From: Gammaproteobacteria bacterium | Lineage (GTDB): Bacteria > Pseudomonadota > Gammaproteobacteria > JAPPPA01 | Reading direction: 5' to 3' | DNA: 64,000 nucleotides | Assembly (NCBI GenBank): GCA_030425645.1 | Contig: JAUHZK010000007.1 | Coordinates: 62,001-126,000 of the forward strand | In this document: piece after piece, positions 51,835-59,111 of the stretch | How the letters are laid out: each line of letters opens with the position of its first letter | Position numbering within the stretch: the stretch's first letter is position 1 | Made by a program: the position numbers and the translations under genes | The notes under the pieces: model-generated | What the model saw: the letters and a program-made list of their open reading frames with translations, nothing else | Told to the model about the DNA's origin: nothing | Database searches by the model: none

Positions 51835-52288
51835 CTAAGACACTCCCGCCAGTCAAGCCTAATAACAACTTCGTTAGATACAAACCAATCTATGGCCGCA
51901 TCTACATAATTAAAACTACCGCCCAATTGCAAGTAGCTAATTAGATTAAAATTTTATCCACAGTAACAAGCCTTTACTAAGTGTCAACCTATTTTGTAGT
52001 GTGCGAAGGCACTACGGCACGTGCTCTACTTACAACACGCTTTACCCACAAAAGCCCGCTACAGCCTACCATAGAATCGGCCCTCCTTTTGTATTGGATG
52101 CAAACAGATAAAACGTATCTAAACACCGGATGCAATCAAACCTGTTAACCGTATTAAAGGCCTTTTGCTTCTGCCGAAAAGGCTCCATAGCCATTTACTT
52201 GTCTTGTGGTAGCACGTTATTAGCAAAACTAATTGAGTCGTCACGGTGAGCTTCATATCCTGACCTTCTATGTAAGGAAAAAAAGGAA
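51835..52288. other. Gene-free AT-rich stretch, candidate replication origin of the island
   Basis: A consensus DnaA box (TTATCCACA, 51954-51962) is followed by inverted repeats (TAGTG...CACTA around 51997-52014), two GGATGCAA words (near 52097 and 52129) and the 25-bp operator at 52215. The RepL-like gene starts at 52289. This is the usual make-up of a plasmid origin, but iterons are weak, so the call is tentative. Confidence 0.4.
52215..52239. repeat. Island operator copy 1
   Basis: The first of three copies of a 25-bp sequence whose core TTAGYAAAACTAA is palindromic (TTAGT-AAA-ACTAA; this copy has C for the T). It lies 50 bp before the RepL-like gene. The other copies are at 54955 and 56077. 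Confidence 0.85.
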
Positions 52289-52726
52289 ATGAACCAATTT
52301 GATTTAATCGACAGAGAAACAGGCGAAGTCTTAGATGCAAAACACATTGTTGCGCCTAAGAAGATACCTTCAGCCTTCCACGAAGGCTTCAATATGATTG
52401 GCCTATTCGGCTGTGAATACCTGACTAAATTAGGTGCTGAAGGAAAACTCACGCTGACCGATTTCGTAGTCTTGTGTAAGTTACTCACGGATAACAACTA
52501 CGAGAACAGCCAAGGCTTAAACATAGCTAAGCTGGCAAGAGACATTGGGAAAGACCGATCTCAAGTCAGCAAAGCAATCAAGCATTTGCAAAGCCACGAT
52601 TTATTCATTCGACAAAAAGATAAAGACGGCCTGCCTGAGTTGCTCTTCAACCCCAACTACTTTTGGCGTGGCAGGCCAGCGCTCCATAAGCAAGCTATTC
52701 GCCACTACAAAAAAGACAAGTCTTAA
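52289..52726 (+). CDS. Winged-helix RepL-like replication or regulatory protein
   Basis: A 145-residue protein with a strong Shine-Dalgarno (AAGGAA). Residues 55-110 form a winged helix: L-T-D-F-V-V-L-C-K-L-L, then L-N-I-A-K-L-A-R-D-I-G-K-D-R-S-Q-V-S-K-A-I-K-H-L. The end, F-N-P-N-Y-F-W-R-G, matches RepL-type plasmid initiators. It may start replication at the stretch before it or bind the 25-bp operators. Its stop overlaps that of the convergent relaxase by 4 bases. Confidence 0.7.
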   Translation: MNQFDLIDRETGEVLDAKHIVAPKKIPSAFHEGFNMIGLFGCEYLTKLGAEGKLTLTDFVVLCKLLTDNNYENSQGLNIAKLARDIGKDRSQVSKAIKHLQSHDLFIRQKDKDGLPELLFNPNYFWRGRPALHKQAIRHYKKDKS

Positions 52727-54471
52727 AGCCCTAAGTCACGGCTATTATCTTGCTCTCTACGCTTCAACTCACGATACAGCTTGTTACTGATTGTCATTTT
52801 CGGTTTGGGTTGCGGTGCTTCTTTATCAGCAACCATTTTTTTCACCAAACCTAATGCCTTTTCACAGCAAAGAGCCGACAGGTGCAATATCTTGGTCAGG
52901 AAGTTGCCGTAATGCCTAAAGCCGGACAAGTGGTAACCCTGTTGTATTTCTCCGCCTATGTGATTGGCAAAATTTTCCGCAAAATCATTCAGCGATTCTT
53001 GGCTTAGTTCTAAGCCATAAAGCGGAACACTAAACACCACCTCAAAATCATTTGTGGCTAGTTGTTGAGTCAGACTAGGCATATAGCCTTGCGCTTCCAG
53101 TTTGTCGATTTGGCGTTGCGACAAATCACCAATGCAAAACTGAAAATAGCCCTCGCGGCGCGGGGCAATCTGCAAGACATAACCCTTGCTCGACAACTGC
53201 ATTAAGCCAGCCATTTTGTCGCTGAGTTGCTCCTCTGAATAAACATGACGCTTAGGTGCTTGGTAGTTGTTTGGGTTTGAGATTATTAGCTCGTATTTAT
53301 CAGCCTGAATAGCGTCGAACTGCTTTTGCAGTTCCTTCATTTTGTATTGATAACTCATGCTGCTTACAACGCCTCCTTGATTGGAGAGAAGCTCATCAAG
53401 AGCACGCCAGCGACGATACCCAGCACGAAGGCTGAGGTTATGGTCCACAGCGTGCTTCTCAAAGTCGCCAGCTCGTGCTTCTGCATTATCTGAAGCTGGA
53501 GCTTCCTGTTGCGGTCCAGGGTTTTGCTGAACTTCTGGTATTGCTTGGTTAGACTTTGGCTCGCCTGAGTGCTCTGCTTTGTAACCCGTGTCATTTGCTC
53601 GTTGATGTTCAACAAGGTTTGTTGCAGAACTTTCTGAGTTTCTGCTTCTGTTCTGACTAAGTGCTTTTTTGATTTGGTTTGTGCAGCGGATAAGTTCTCC
53701 GCTTTCTGTGGCTTGTTCATAGCTAACTCCTTTTTCTAATAATTGTTTTAAGCTGTAGCCTTTCCCTAGTTGGGAACCCTTGAACGTAATGCCTTCCAGT
53801 TGAAAGGCCATTCCGTTGAGTCGTCCGGTGCTTGCCACATTAGGTATGGCAATCACTCCTGACGCTTTTAATCGCTCTATAAAAGCGAAAACTGATTGAG
53901 GCTCATTCAATGCCTCGTCTATGAGCTGTTGTAGCTGTTGGCGGATTGGGGCGCGCCCTTCACGCAACGCTTTTTCCATCTCGTTTTTAGTTGCTTGTTT
54001 CTTGTCGCGTTGGGCTTCTTCAAACGTCTTTGTAATCGTCAAACCGAACTGCTTTTCTAAATCGCTAGCGACGCGCATGGCAGAAAAGTATTCCCAGCGC
54101 CCATTCCATAACTGCCCGTTTAAACCGATACGGCTGGCAACGATGTGAATATGTTGTCCGTTGGTGTCGCTATGCGATACGGCAACCCATTGGTGAGCGT
54201 CGCTAAACCCCATGCGCTCCACATAGGCATTGGCCACCTCGGAAAACTTCTCTGCTGGGATGGTTTCGTTATCGGGCAGTCTTAGCCACGAGTGGCTGAC
54301 TGGCTTAATGATTGAAGGGCGTTTATTTCGGCTAATGCCGAACTCTGCCGATAACTGTAGCGGGTTAGTGCCTGACATATTCCCAGCGACGATTTCAGCA
54401 CCCTTGCTGTCGCCGAATACATACGACAGCGCACCGTAAAAACCGTTGCCTCTTATTGCTCCGGCTTTCAT
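52723..54471 (-). CDS. mobA: Relaxase (MobA/VirD2-type mobilization protein)
   Basis: A 582-residue protein with an N-terminal relaxase domain. Motif III, H-S-D-T-N-G-Q-H-I-H at 100-109 (H-x-D-x4-H-x-H), binds the metal; P-V-S-H-S-W at 57-62 is motif II; a candidate catalytic Tyr is in L-S-Y-V-F-G near 15-20. It cuts one strand at oriT and pilots it to a recipient. The C-terminal half is less conserved and carries the nested MobB-like frame (53364-53720). It overlaps mobC by 4 bases (ATGA). Confidence 0.9.
   Translation of the reverse strand: MKAGAIRGNGFYGALSYVFGDSKGAEIVAGNMSGTNPLQLSAEFGISRNKRPSIIKPVSHSWLRLPDNETIPAEKFSEVANAYVERMGFSDAHQWVAVSHSDTNGQHIHIVASRIGLNGQLWNGRWEYFSAMRVASDLEKQFGLTITKTFEEAQRDKKQATKNEMEKALREGRAPIRQQLQQLIDEALNEPQSVFAFIERLKASGVIAIPNVASTGRLNGMAFQLEGITFKGSQLGKGYSLKQLLEKGVSYEQATESGELIRCTNQIKKALSQNRSRNSESSATNLVEHQRANDTGYKAEHSGEPKSNQAIPEVQQNPGPQQEAPASDNAEARAGDFEKHAVDHNLSLRAGYRRWRALDELLSNQGGVVSSMSYQYKMKELQKQFDAIQADKYELIISNPNNYQAPKRHVYSEEQLSDKMAGLMQLSSKGYVLQIAPRREGYFQFCIGDLSQRQIDKLEAQGYMPSLTQQLATNDFEVVFSVPLYGLELSQESLNDFAENFANHIGGEIQQGYHLSGFRHYGNFLTKILHLSALCCEKALGLVKKMVADKEAPQPKPKMTISNKLYRELKRREQDNSRDLGL
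53364..53720 (-). CDS. MobB-like protein nested in the relaxase gene
   Basis: A 118-residue open frame entirely inside mobA, in another frame of the same strand. The protein is not what chance would give: long Gln/Lys/Thr-rich coiled coil (about 20-85) followed by a clean membrane helix (about 92-112, S-A-F-V-L-G-I-V-A-G-V-L-L). ColE1-type plasmids carry mobB and mobD inside mobA in this manner, and MobB has the same coiled coil plus membrane helix plan. MobB stabilises the relaxosome and links it to the coupling protein. Confidence 0.7.
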   Translation of the reverse strand: MNKPQKAENLSAAQTKSKKHLVRTEAETQKVLQQTLLNINEQMTRVTKQSTQASQSLTKQYQKFSKTLDRNRKLQLQIMQKHELATLRSTLWTITSAFVLGIVAGVLLMSFSPIKEAL

Positions 54472-54806
54472 TGCGCTTTCACCCCGATTAAAGCGTTGCG
54501 GGTATCGGCTAAGACGTTTTGCGTCCGCTCAACATCTTCGATTACGCCAGCAATGTTGGCGCGGCGCGCCAACTGATTAAGCAAGCCTGACAGCTTATTG
54601 AGCTGGGACCATGCTTTGAAATTAACAGGTGGGATATGTTGCACTTGGGCGGTAAACGCCAAGGTGCGCAAGTATTCGCCACGGGCAGCATGCCCGCGTA
54701 AATCGTCGAGTTGATTTAGTTCTAAATCCGTTAGTCGGCACCCTATGCGGTGCGACCTTTTAAGGTCTGCGGGCAGTCTTTTTCTGCCTCTTCTTCTGTG
54801 CTCCAT
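54468..54806 (-). CDS. mobC: MobC-like relaxosome accessory protein
   Basis: The start is ATG 54806, with an AGAAG box upstream; this gives 112 residues. A basic start (H-R-R-R-G-R-K-R-L-P) leads to R-I-G-C-R-L-T-D-L-E-L-N-Q-L-D-D-L, the ribbon-helix-helix start of MobC proteins, and L-N-K-L-S-G-L-L-N-Q-L-A-R-R-A-N is the family core. It binds at oriT and helps the relaxase. It overlaps mobA by the ATGA stop-start. Confidence 0.85.
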   Translation of the reverse strand: MEHRRRGRKRLPADLKRSHRIGCRLTDLELNQLDDLRGHAARGEYLRTLAFTAQVQHIPPVNFKAWSQLNKLSGLLNQLARRANIAGVIEDVERTQNVLADTRNALIGVKAQ

Positions 54807-54858
54807 GTTTGTTGTTCTTCTAATGTCTTGCCGTCGTAAGCAAAGCGCCACAAGGGCA

Positions 54859-54907
54859 CCCGTTAACGGGCAAGCAAGGATATTTGGCCAGCCAAATTAC
54901 TCCTTGC
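54859..54907. other. Candidate origin of transfer (oriT)
   Basis: The region upstream of mobC holds a 12-bp palindrome (CCCGTTAACGGG, 54859-54870) and next to it a compound inverted repeat: GCAAGGA/TCCTTGC (54874-54880/54901-54907) enclosing ATTTGGC/GCCAAAT (54882-54888/54891-54897). oriT sites usually lie here with such repeats. The nick site is not recognised. Confidence 0.5.
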
Positions 54908-54954
54908 TACTTCTCACAGTAAACTATTTTACGATCTATATCAATAACTTATAT

Positions 54955-54979
54955 CGTTATTAGTAAAACTAATTGAGTC
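54955..54979. repeat. Island operator copy 2
   Basis: This copy of the 25-bp palindromic sequence lies between the divergent mobC and 55031 genes, 52 bp before the latter. Confidence 0.85.
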
Positions 54980-55030
54980 AAGCAGGAGAGATCCATAAGC
55001 TGAAATAGTCAATTCAATAAGGAGTTATAT

Positions 55031-55420
55031 ATGACAAGAAGAAAATTAGTAAGTAGCCACAGCCCGCGCGAATACCTCACCAAGTGCAATAAAGCCATCA
55101 ACATATATTGGGATTTCTACACCGTGCTAGACAAACCAGAAAAAAGAGGTTTTGTAGTCACAAATTTCACTTTAAACAATAGGTTCTTATGCTTTAAACC
55201 CGAGTTCCCTACAAGGGGCCGTTTTAACACCACGGCATTCCCCGATGAATTGAGAAGGGAGCTCCAAGTGTTTTTTTATACGAAATGTGATTTCTCTAAG
55301 GAAAATTTTGAAAAATTGGGGTTCATAATTGAGCTAGCAATTATGCTGATTAAGCACAGTAAGCACTTCGAGAATCATTGCATGAGCTTTTATGAAATGG
55401 CTGTAAGAACCGGGTCATAA
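55031..55420 (+). CDS. Hypothetical cargo protein, 129 residues
   Basis: A soluble protein with a strong AGGAG box. It is basic at the start (M-T-R-R-K-L-V-S-S), with F-T-L-N-N-R-F-L-C-F-K-P and F-I-I-E-L-A-I-M-L-I-K-H in the body. AT-rich codons indicate transfer. No family recognised. It is divergent from the mobilization genes, with an operator copy between, so it may be regulated together with them. Confidence 0.65.
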   Translation: MTRRKLVSSHSPREYLTKCNKAINIYWDFYTVLDKPEKRGFVVTNFTLNNRFLCFKPEFPTRGRFNTTAFPDELRRELQVFFYTKCDFSKENFEKLGFIIELAIMLIKHSKHFENHCMSFYEMAVRTGS

Positions 55421-55482
55421 CCCTTTTAATTTTAACTTTGGTCACAGCCAGAACAGTATATGACGCAGTCACCCATAGGCCT

Positions 55483-56019
55483 TTATAAAACACTCTCTAT
55501 CTCTGAGCTTATGTGTCTGGCCTGTGTGACTTGCTTCCGCCTCATTTCGTCAGAGGCTTTCAAAATATCCCATAGCTCGGTGCGCTTTGTTCCACCGTCG
55601 CTATCATTCTCTGCCTTGCCAAGGCCCGCTATTTGGCTGTGTAGACGAGCAACTTGTCTTTCTAAACGCTCGTTGTCAGAAGTCAAAAATTGAAGCCTTG
55701 CAGTCATAGCATTAAGGCGGTTGGCTTCTTGTGTTTGTTTCATTTGCAACCATAGTGCCTTGGCTTGCTCGGCGTTTGCGTCGGTGCTGGCCTTTAGCTC
55801 TCGTCCCTGTAGCAAGATAGCAATAAGCCCAAGCGTAATTGCCATTGTGGTGAAAATTCCGTCAGTGATCGCTAAGGCATCACCCAGCCCCGCTAAAGTT
55901 GTGGGTAGCTCCATACCCTCCAAAAACGTTGGCAGCGGAGCTAATCCCGTCGCCACCAAAAGTACTGCTCCCCAAGTCGAAAGAACTAGCGCTACTAGCA
56001 GTGCAACATTCGCATTCAT
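55483..56019 (-). CDS. Cargo membrane protein with coiled coil
   Basis: The start is ATG 56019 (AGG box upstream), since the longer frame runs through the operator repeat; this gives 178 residues. Two membrane helices (about 3-22 and 50-69) are followed by a soluble coiled coil (about 75-130, Q-A-K-A-L-W-L-Q-M-K-Q-T-Q-E-A). The tail has D-S-D-G-G-T-K-R-T-E. No family is recognised. A two-helix anchor plus cytoplasmic coiled coil could sense or block something at the membrane. Divergent from the integrase operon. Confidence 0.65.
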   Translation of the reverse strand: MNANVALLVALVLSTWGAVLLVATGLAPLPTFLEGMELPTTLAGLGDALAITDGIFTTMAITLGLIAILLQGRELKASTDANAEQAKALWLQMKQTQEANRLNAMTARLQFLTSDNERLERQVARLHSQIAGLGKAENDSDGGTKRTELWDILKASDEMRRKQVTQARHISSEIESVL

Positions 56020-56076
56020 ATTGATTACCTGTGCTTTTTGACAATTATTTTTAACCAACGCATAAGGCCTAACCCA

Positions 56077-56101
56077 CGTTATTAGTAAAACTAATTGAGT
56101 C
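56077..56101. repeat. Island operator copy 3
   Basis: This copy, identical to copy 2, lies between the divergent membrane protein gene and the integrase operon. Confidence 0.85.
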
Positions 56102-56147
56102 ACTATTGCACGCTCAATAGTATGGGCGCCTCTAATAAGGAAGAGGC

Positions 56148-56246
56148 ATGAACCAATACGAAAAAACTATATATAACAGGCGAGTAGAGTGGCGCCAAGC
56201 GCACGTAAAAAATACAGACTCAAGTGAAACCGGAGGTGACTCATGA
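56148..56246 (+). CDS. 32-residue leader protein of the integrase operon
   Basis: A short frame with a good GGAAGAGG box (ATG 56148, TGA 56244-56246). It overlaps the next start by ATGA, the same coupling that joins the two genes after it. The product, M-N-Q-Y-E-K-T-I-Y-N-R-R-V-E-W-R-Q-A..., is basic and may be a small protein or just a coupling leader. Confidence 0.55.
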   Translation: MNQYEKTIYNRRVEWRQAHVKNTDSSETGGDS

Positions 56247-56467
56247 AACCTTCTGATCAACTTGGATCAACATATTCACGATTTTTATCGAAGCAGGAGC
56301 TAATAGATTTAACAGGCAAGAGGGCTGCTTCAGCCCAACGCCGTGCGTTAGATTTTATGAAACTGCCCTACATAAGGAGACCCGACGGCACACCAGTTGT
56401 CACGTCTGGAATCTTTGAAAGCAGAGGCAATAGGAAAAACTCACCTAACTGGGAGAGCTTGTCATGA
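56243..56467 (+). CDS. DUF4224 protein (excisionase-like)
   Basis: A 74-residue protein with the DUF4224 motif F-L-S-K-Q-E-L-I-D-L-T-G-K-R and A-Q-R-R-A-L-D-F-M. The family is found before phage and island integrases and is probably a directionality factor or DNA binding partner. ATGA overlaps on both sides join it to the 32-residue frame and to the integrase. Confidence 0.85.
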   Translation: MKPSDQLGSTYSRFLSKQELIDLTGKRAASAQRRALDFMKLPYIRRPDGTPVVTSGIFESRGNRKNSPNWESLS

Positions 56468-57489
56468 AATCATTTGCGCAAGGAGTCCGCTGGAAGTGCG
56501 GCGCATATCGTTATCGCGTACCCCGCTGGGTAGAGCAAAGCACCGTGGATAGCGTATTCAACGGGAAAAGAGAATATAAATTAGGTAAAACCCAATATGA
56601 AGCGGCGGTCGAGTATGCCCGCGTTATGCGTGAGCTTGAGGGACCAATTAGTACCATAGTAACCATGGGCGACTTAATGACCCGTTATAGGTCGGAAGTC
56701 GTCCCTCTGAAGCACCCCAAGACTCAAACAAGCAATATCATTAGCTTAAACAGGCTTTACAGTGTTTTTGCCAATATTCAACCAATTAACTTTGAGACCA
56801 CTTTTGTCTTCCAATACCGAGACAAGCTAAAGGACACACGAACTAGCGCCAACAGAGACTTAGAAGTTTTAAGCCATCTTTTTAGCAAAGCGATTGAGTG
56901 GGGGGTTATAAAAAACGAAGCACACCCAATGAGGGGATTGAACTATAAATATAGCAATCCCCCACGAGACAGGTACGTGAGCGACACAGAAGTCGAAGAA
57001 GCCCTTAAGGTGGCTTCTCCATTCCTATACGCCTATATCCAGCTCAAGCTCTCTCTGGGGTTGCGCAAAGGCGACATGCTACGCATTAAGCTCTCTGATT
57101 TGACTCCCGAGGGCATACAAGCGACCAATACTAAAACAGGCAAAAAAACTTTATATACGCTGACTCCAGAGAGAAAAACGGCATGGGACTTATGCCTTAA
57201 AGCTCGACCAAGGAGTCGCACTCACTTCAATCTTTTGTTCTGCACAAGAGACGGCAAACCCTATATTGACGAGCAAGGCACAACCTCTGGTTTCGATAGT
57301 GTATGGCAACGCTTTATGAAAAAAGCTTTGGCAGAAACCAATCTAGAAGAAAGATTTACGGAACACGATCTAAGGGCAAAAGTTGCTAGCGACAGCAAAG
57401 ACAGCGAACAAGCGCGCAAGCGTATGGGCCACACCAGCTCTGCCGTAACAGAACGCGTATATAGGAGAAAAGCTGAGAGAGCAGACTAA
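56464..57489 (+). CDS. int: Tyrosine recombinase/integrase
   Basis: A 341-residue phage-type integrase with the full catalytic set: R201 in G-L-R-K-G-D, H301-x-x-R304 in E-H-D-L-R, H323 in M-G-H-T-S-S and the nucleophile Y333 in R-V-Y-R-R. The N-terminal arm-binding and core-binding parts cover about 1-165. It lies 68 bp from the repeat in tRNA-Lys, the normal layout for an integrase that uses a tRNA site. It should insert and excise the element. Confidence 0.95.
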   Translation: MKSFAQGVRWKCGAYRYRVPRWVEQSTVDSVFNGKREYKLGKTQYEAAVEYARVMRELEGPISTIVTMGDLMTRYRSEVVPLKHPKTQTSNIISLNRLYSVFANIQPINFETTFVFQYRDKLKDTRTSANRDLEVLSHLFSKAIEWGVIKNEAHPMRGLNYKYSNPPRDRYVSDTEVEEALKVASPFLYAYIQLKLSLGLRKGDMLRIKLSDLTPEGIQATNTKTGKKTLYTLTPERKTAWDLCLKARPRSRTHFNLLFCTRDGKPYIDEQGTTSGFDSVWQRFMKKALAETNLEERFTEHDLRAKVASDSKDSEQARKRMGHTSSAVTERVYRRKAERAD

Positions 57490-57491
57490 CT

Positions 57492-57526
57492 CCGTGGGAT
57501 AAACCACGGTTTGTGGGATAAGCTCT
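57492..57526. promoter_or_regulatory. Candidate integrase arm-type sites, right end
   Basis: GTGGGATA occurs at 57495-57502 and 57513-57520; 14 bases starting at 57513 are repeated exactly at 50343-50356 near the left end. Repeats near both ends fit integrase arm sites. The hairpin CCGTGG/CCACGG (57492-57509) overlaps them. The rest of the stretch to queC holds the tRNA only. Confidence 0.45.
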
Positions 57527-57555
57527 CCGGCCCGAAGGCCGGAAACCCTTATAAA

Positions 57556-57606
57556 ATGGTGGGTCGTGTAGGATTCGAACCTACGACCAATTGGTTAAAA
57601 GCCAAC
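57556..57606 (-). repeat. Right attachment repeat within tRNA-Lys
   Basis: Identical to 50177-50227 over 51 bp. It covers the tRNA from the anticodon region to its 3' end plus one base. The crossover took place somewhere within it. Confidence 0.95.
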
Positions 57607-57632
57607 TGCTCTACCAACTGAGCTAACGACCC
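57557..57632 (-). tRNA. tRNA-Lys (anticodon TTT)
   Basis: A complete 76-nt tRNA with encoded CCA: acceptor arm GGGTCGT/ACGACCC, D arm AGCTCAGTTGGTAGAGC, anticodon loop CTTTTAA with TTT, and T arm GGTTCGAATCC. It follows queC, as in pseudomonads. Its 3' part is now supplied by the inserted island. Confidence 0.97.
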
Positions 57633-57719
57633 AAAACGCTGTTTGTAGCTTAACTACTTGCAAGCTGGTTGGTACAGCATGCTAGCGAGGCGCGAATTCT
57701 ACGAATTTATGCAAAAAAC

Positions 57720-58439
57720 TCAAGTGTTTTTTTCATCCGTTGCTAGGTATTGAGTCGGATCATCAACACCAGCCTCAGAAAAACCAGCTTGCCGTATACG
57801 GCAAGAGTCACAACGACCGCAGGCTTTACCTTCGGCATTGGCCTGATAACAGGAAACCGTTTGCCCGTAATCAACACCCAGAGCTAGGCCTTGGCGAATA
57901 ATGTCTGCCTTAGTTAAATCAATTAGCGGCGTTTCGATCGCAATCGTGTCACCTTCGACACCGGCCTTGGTTGCCAAGTTAGCCATGGTTTGAAAAGCAC
58001 TGATGTACTGCGGACGACAGTCGGGGTAGCCGGAGTAATCAACCGCATTAACGCCGGCAAAAATGGCCTGCGCTCCCAGCACCTCTGCGCAACCCAGAGC
58101 AACGCTGAGCATAATCGTATTCCGCGCCGGCACATAGGTAACCGGGATACCGCTCTCAAGCGGCTCATCGGCCTCATGCTCTGGCACAGCAATATCGTCG
58201 GTTAACGCTGAGCCACCGATGGCACGCATATCCACATCAACAATCCGGTGCTCAATGGCACCCAGTTGCTGGGCAACTCGCTTGGCGGCGTTTAGCTCTG
58301 CAATATGGCGCTGGCCATAAGAAACACTTAGGGCGTAACAGGCGTAGCCCTGAGCTTTAGCCATCGCCAAGGCGGTGGCAGAGTCCAAGCCACCCGAGAG
58401 CAGCACCACCGCGCGCTTATTGACAGCATAACTACACAC
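57720..58439 (-). CDS. queC: 7-cyano-7-deazaguanine synthase QueC
   Basis: I place the start at GTG 58439, overlapping the queE end by 8 bases, since the longer frame only reads through queE; this gives 239 residues. The PP-loop reads [14 protein letters not shown] near the start. Zinc ligands are C-Y-Q-A-N and [10 protein letters not shown] near the end. It converts carboxydeazaguanine to preQ0 with ATP and ammonia, on the way to queuosine in tRNA. It follows queE in the tol-pal operon. Confidence 0.94.
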   Translation of the reverse strand: MCSYAVNKRAVVLLSGGLDSATALAMAKAQGYACYALSVSYGQRHIAELNAAKRVAQQLGAIEHRIVDVDMRAIGGSALTDDIAVPEHEADEPLESGIPVTYVPARNTIMLSVALGCAEVLGAQAIFAGVNAVDYSGYPDCRPQYISAFQTMANLATKAGVEGDTIAIETPLIDLTKADIIRQGLALGVDYGQTVSCYQANAEGKACGRCDSCRIRQAGFSEAGVDDPTQYLATDEKNT

Positions 58440-59106
58440 CGGGCTTATTTCCCCATAGCAATTTGTGTAACTGCATTTGCAGCCGCACTGGAAGCTTGTC
58501 GTCCAAAATCCATTGCGCCAGCTCAGCAGCATCAAGCTGTTCGTGACTGGGCGAAAACAATACCGTACAGACGTCGGCTAACGACTTTTCCTGCAGCAGC
58601 TGTTTGGCCCAGTCATAGTCCGCCCGCGAACAAAGCACGATTTTAATTTGATCCTGTGGCGTTAAATGCGACAAGTTTTCCCATAAGTTTTTGTCGCATT
58701 CAGCCGAATCTGGAGTTTTTAAATCCAACACTCGGATCACCCTTGGATCGGTAACCGAGATATCCATAGCGCCACTGGTCTCGAGTGAAACACTCAGGCC
58801 TTCATCCAATAAGCGCGATAGAAACTGGGAGCAATTCTTTTGCGCCAGAGGCTCTCCCCCTGTGACACAAACATGAGGCGTACCGTGACTTTTAATTTCA
58901 GCCACTAGCTCATCAAAACTGCGCCAATCGCCACCATGAAATGAATAAGTGGTATCGCAATAAAGACAACGCAACGGGCAACCCGTTAGGCGCACAAACA
59001 CAGTCGGCAAGCCAACTTGTAAGGCCTCACCCTGTAGCGAATAAAAGACTTCGGTAATTTTCAGGCGCTCGGCACGTTCGGCCAAGCGCCCTTTACTATC
59101 TGACAT
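58432..59106 (-). CDS. queE: 7-carboxy-7-deazaguanine synthase QueE
   Basis: A 224-residue radical SAM enzyme with the cluster motif C43-P-L-R-C47-L-Y-C50, F-Y-S-L-Q-G-E at 21-27 and the T-G-G-E-P-L SAM motif. It makes carboxydeazaguanine from carboxytetrahydropterin. It starts 5 bp after the cpoB stop, the conserved pseudomonad order. Confidence 0.94.
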   Translation of the reverse strand: MSDSKGRLAERAERLKITEVFYSLQGEALQVGLPTVFVRLTGCPLRCLYCDTTYSFHGGDWRSFDELVAEIKSHGTPHVCVTGGEPLAQKNCSQFLSRLLDEGLSVSLETSGAMDISVTDPRVIRVLDLKTPDSAECDKNLWENLSHLTPQDQIKIVLCSRADYDWAKQLLQEKSLADVCTVLFSPSHEQLDAAELAQWILDDKLPVRLQMQLHKLLWGNKPGV

Positions 59107-59111
59107 ATGAG

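Larger units (their letters stand above)
50177..57606. mobile_element. 7.4-kb integrative mobilizable element in tRNA-Lys
   Basis: Perfect 51-bp direct repeats of the tRNA-Lys 3' end flank a region that differs from the rest of the window in base composition and content. It contains a tyrosine integrase next to the intact tRNA, a DUF4224 protein, relaxase (MobA), MobC, a nested MobB-like gene, a RepL-like protein and unknown cargo. No type IV secretion genes are present, so it would need a helper for transfer. The tRNA-Lys gene after queC is also a known island insertion point in Pseudomonas. Confidence 0.93.

Noticed and set aside
56020-56103. N-terminal extension of the 178-residue membrane protein
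   Set aside because: The extension is a translation of the operator repeat; the same peptide (TQLVLLIT) appears at another operator copy, so it is not coding.
58440-58535. N-terminal extension of QueC
   Set aside because: It translates the 3' end of queE in another frame; known QueC proteins start just before the PP-loop.
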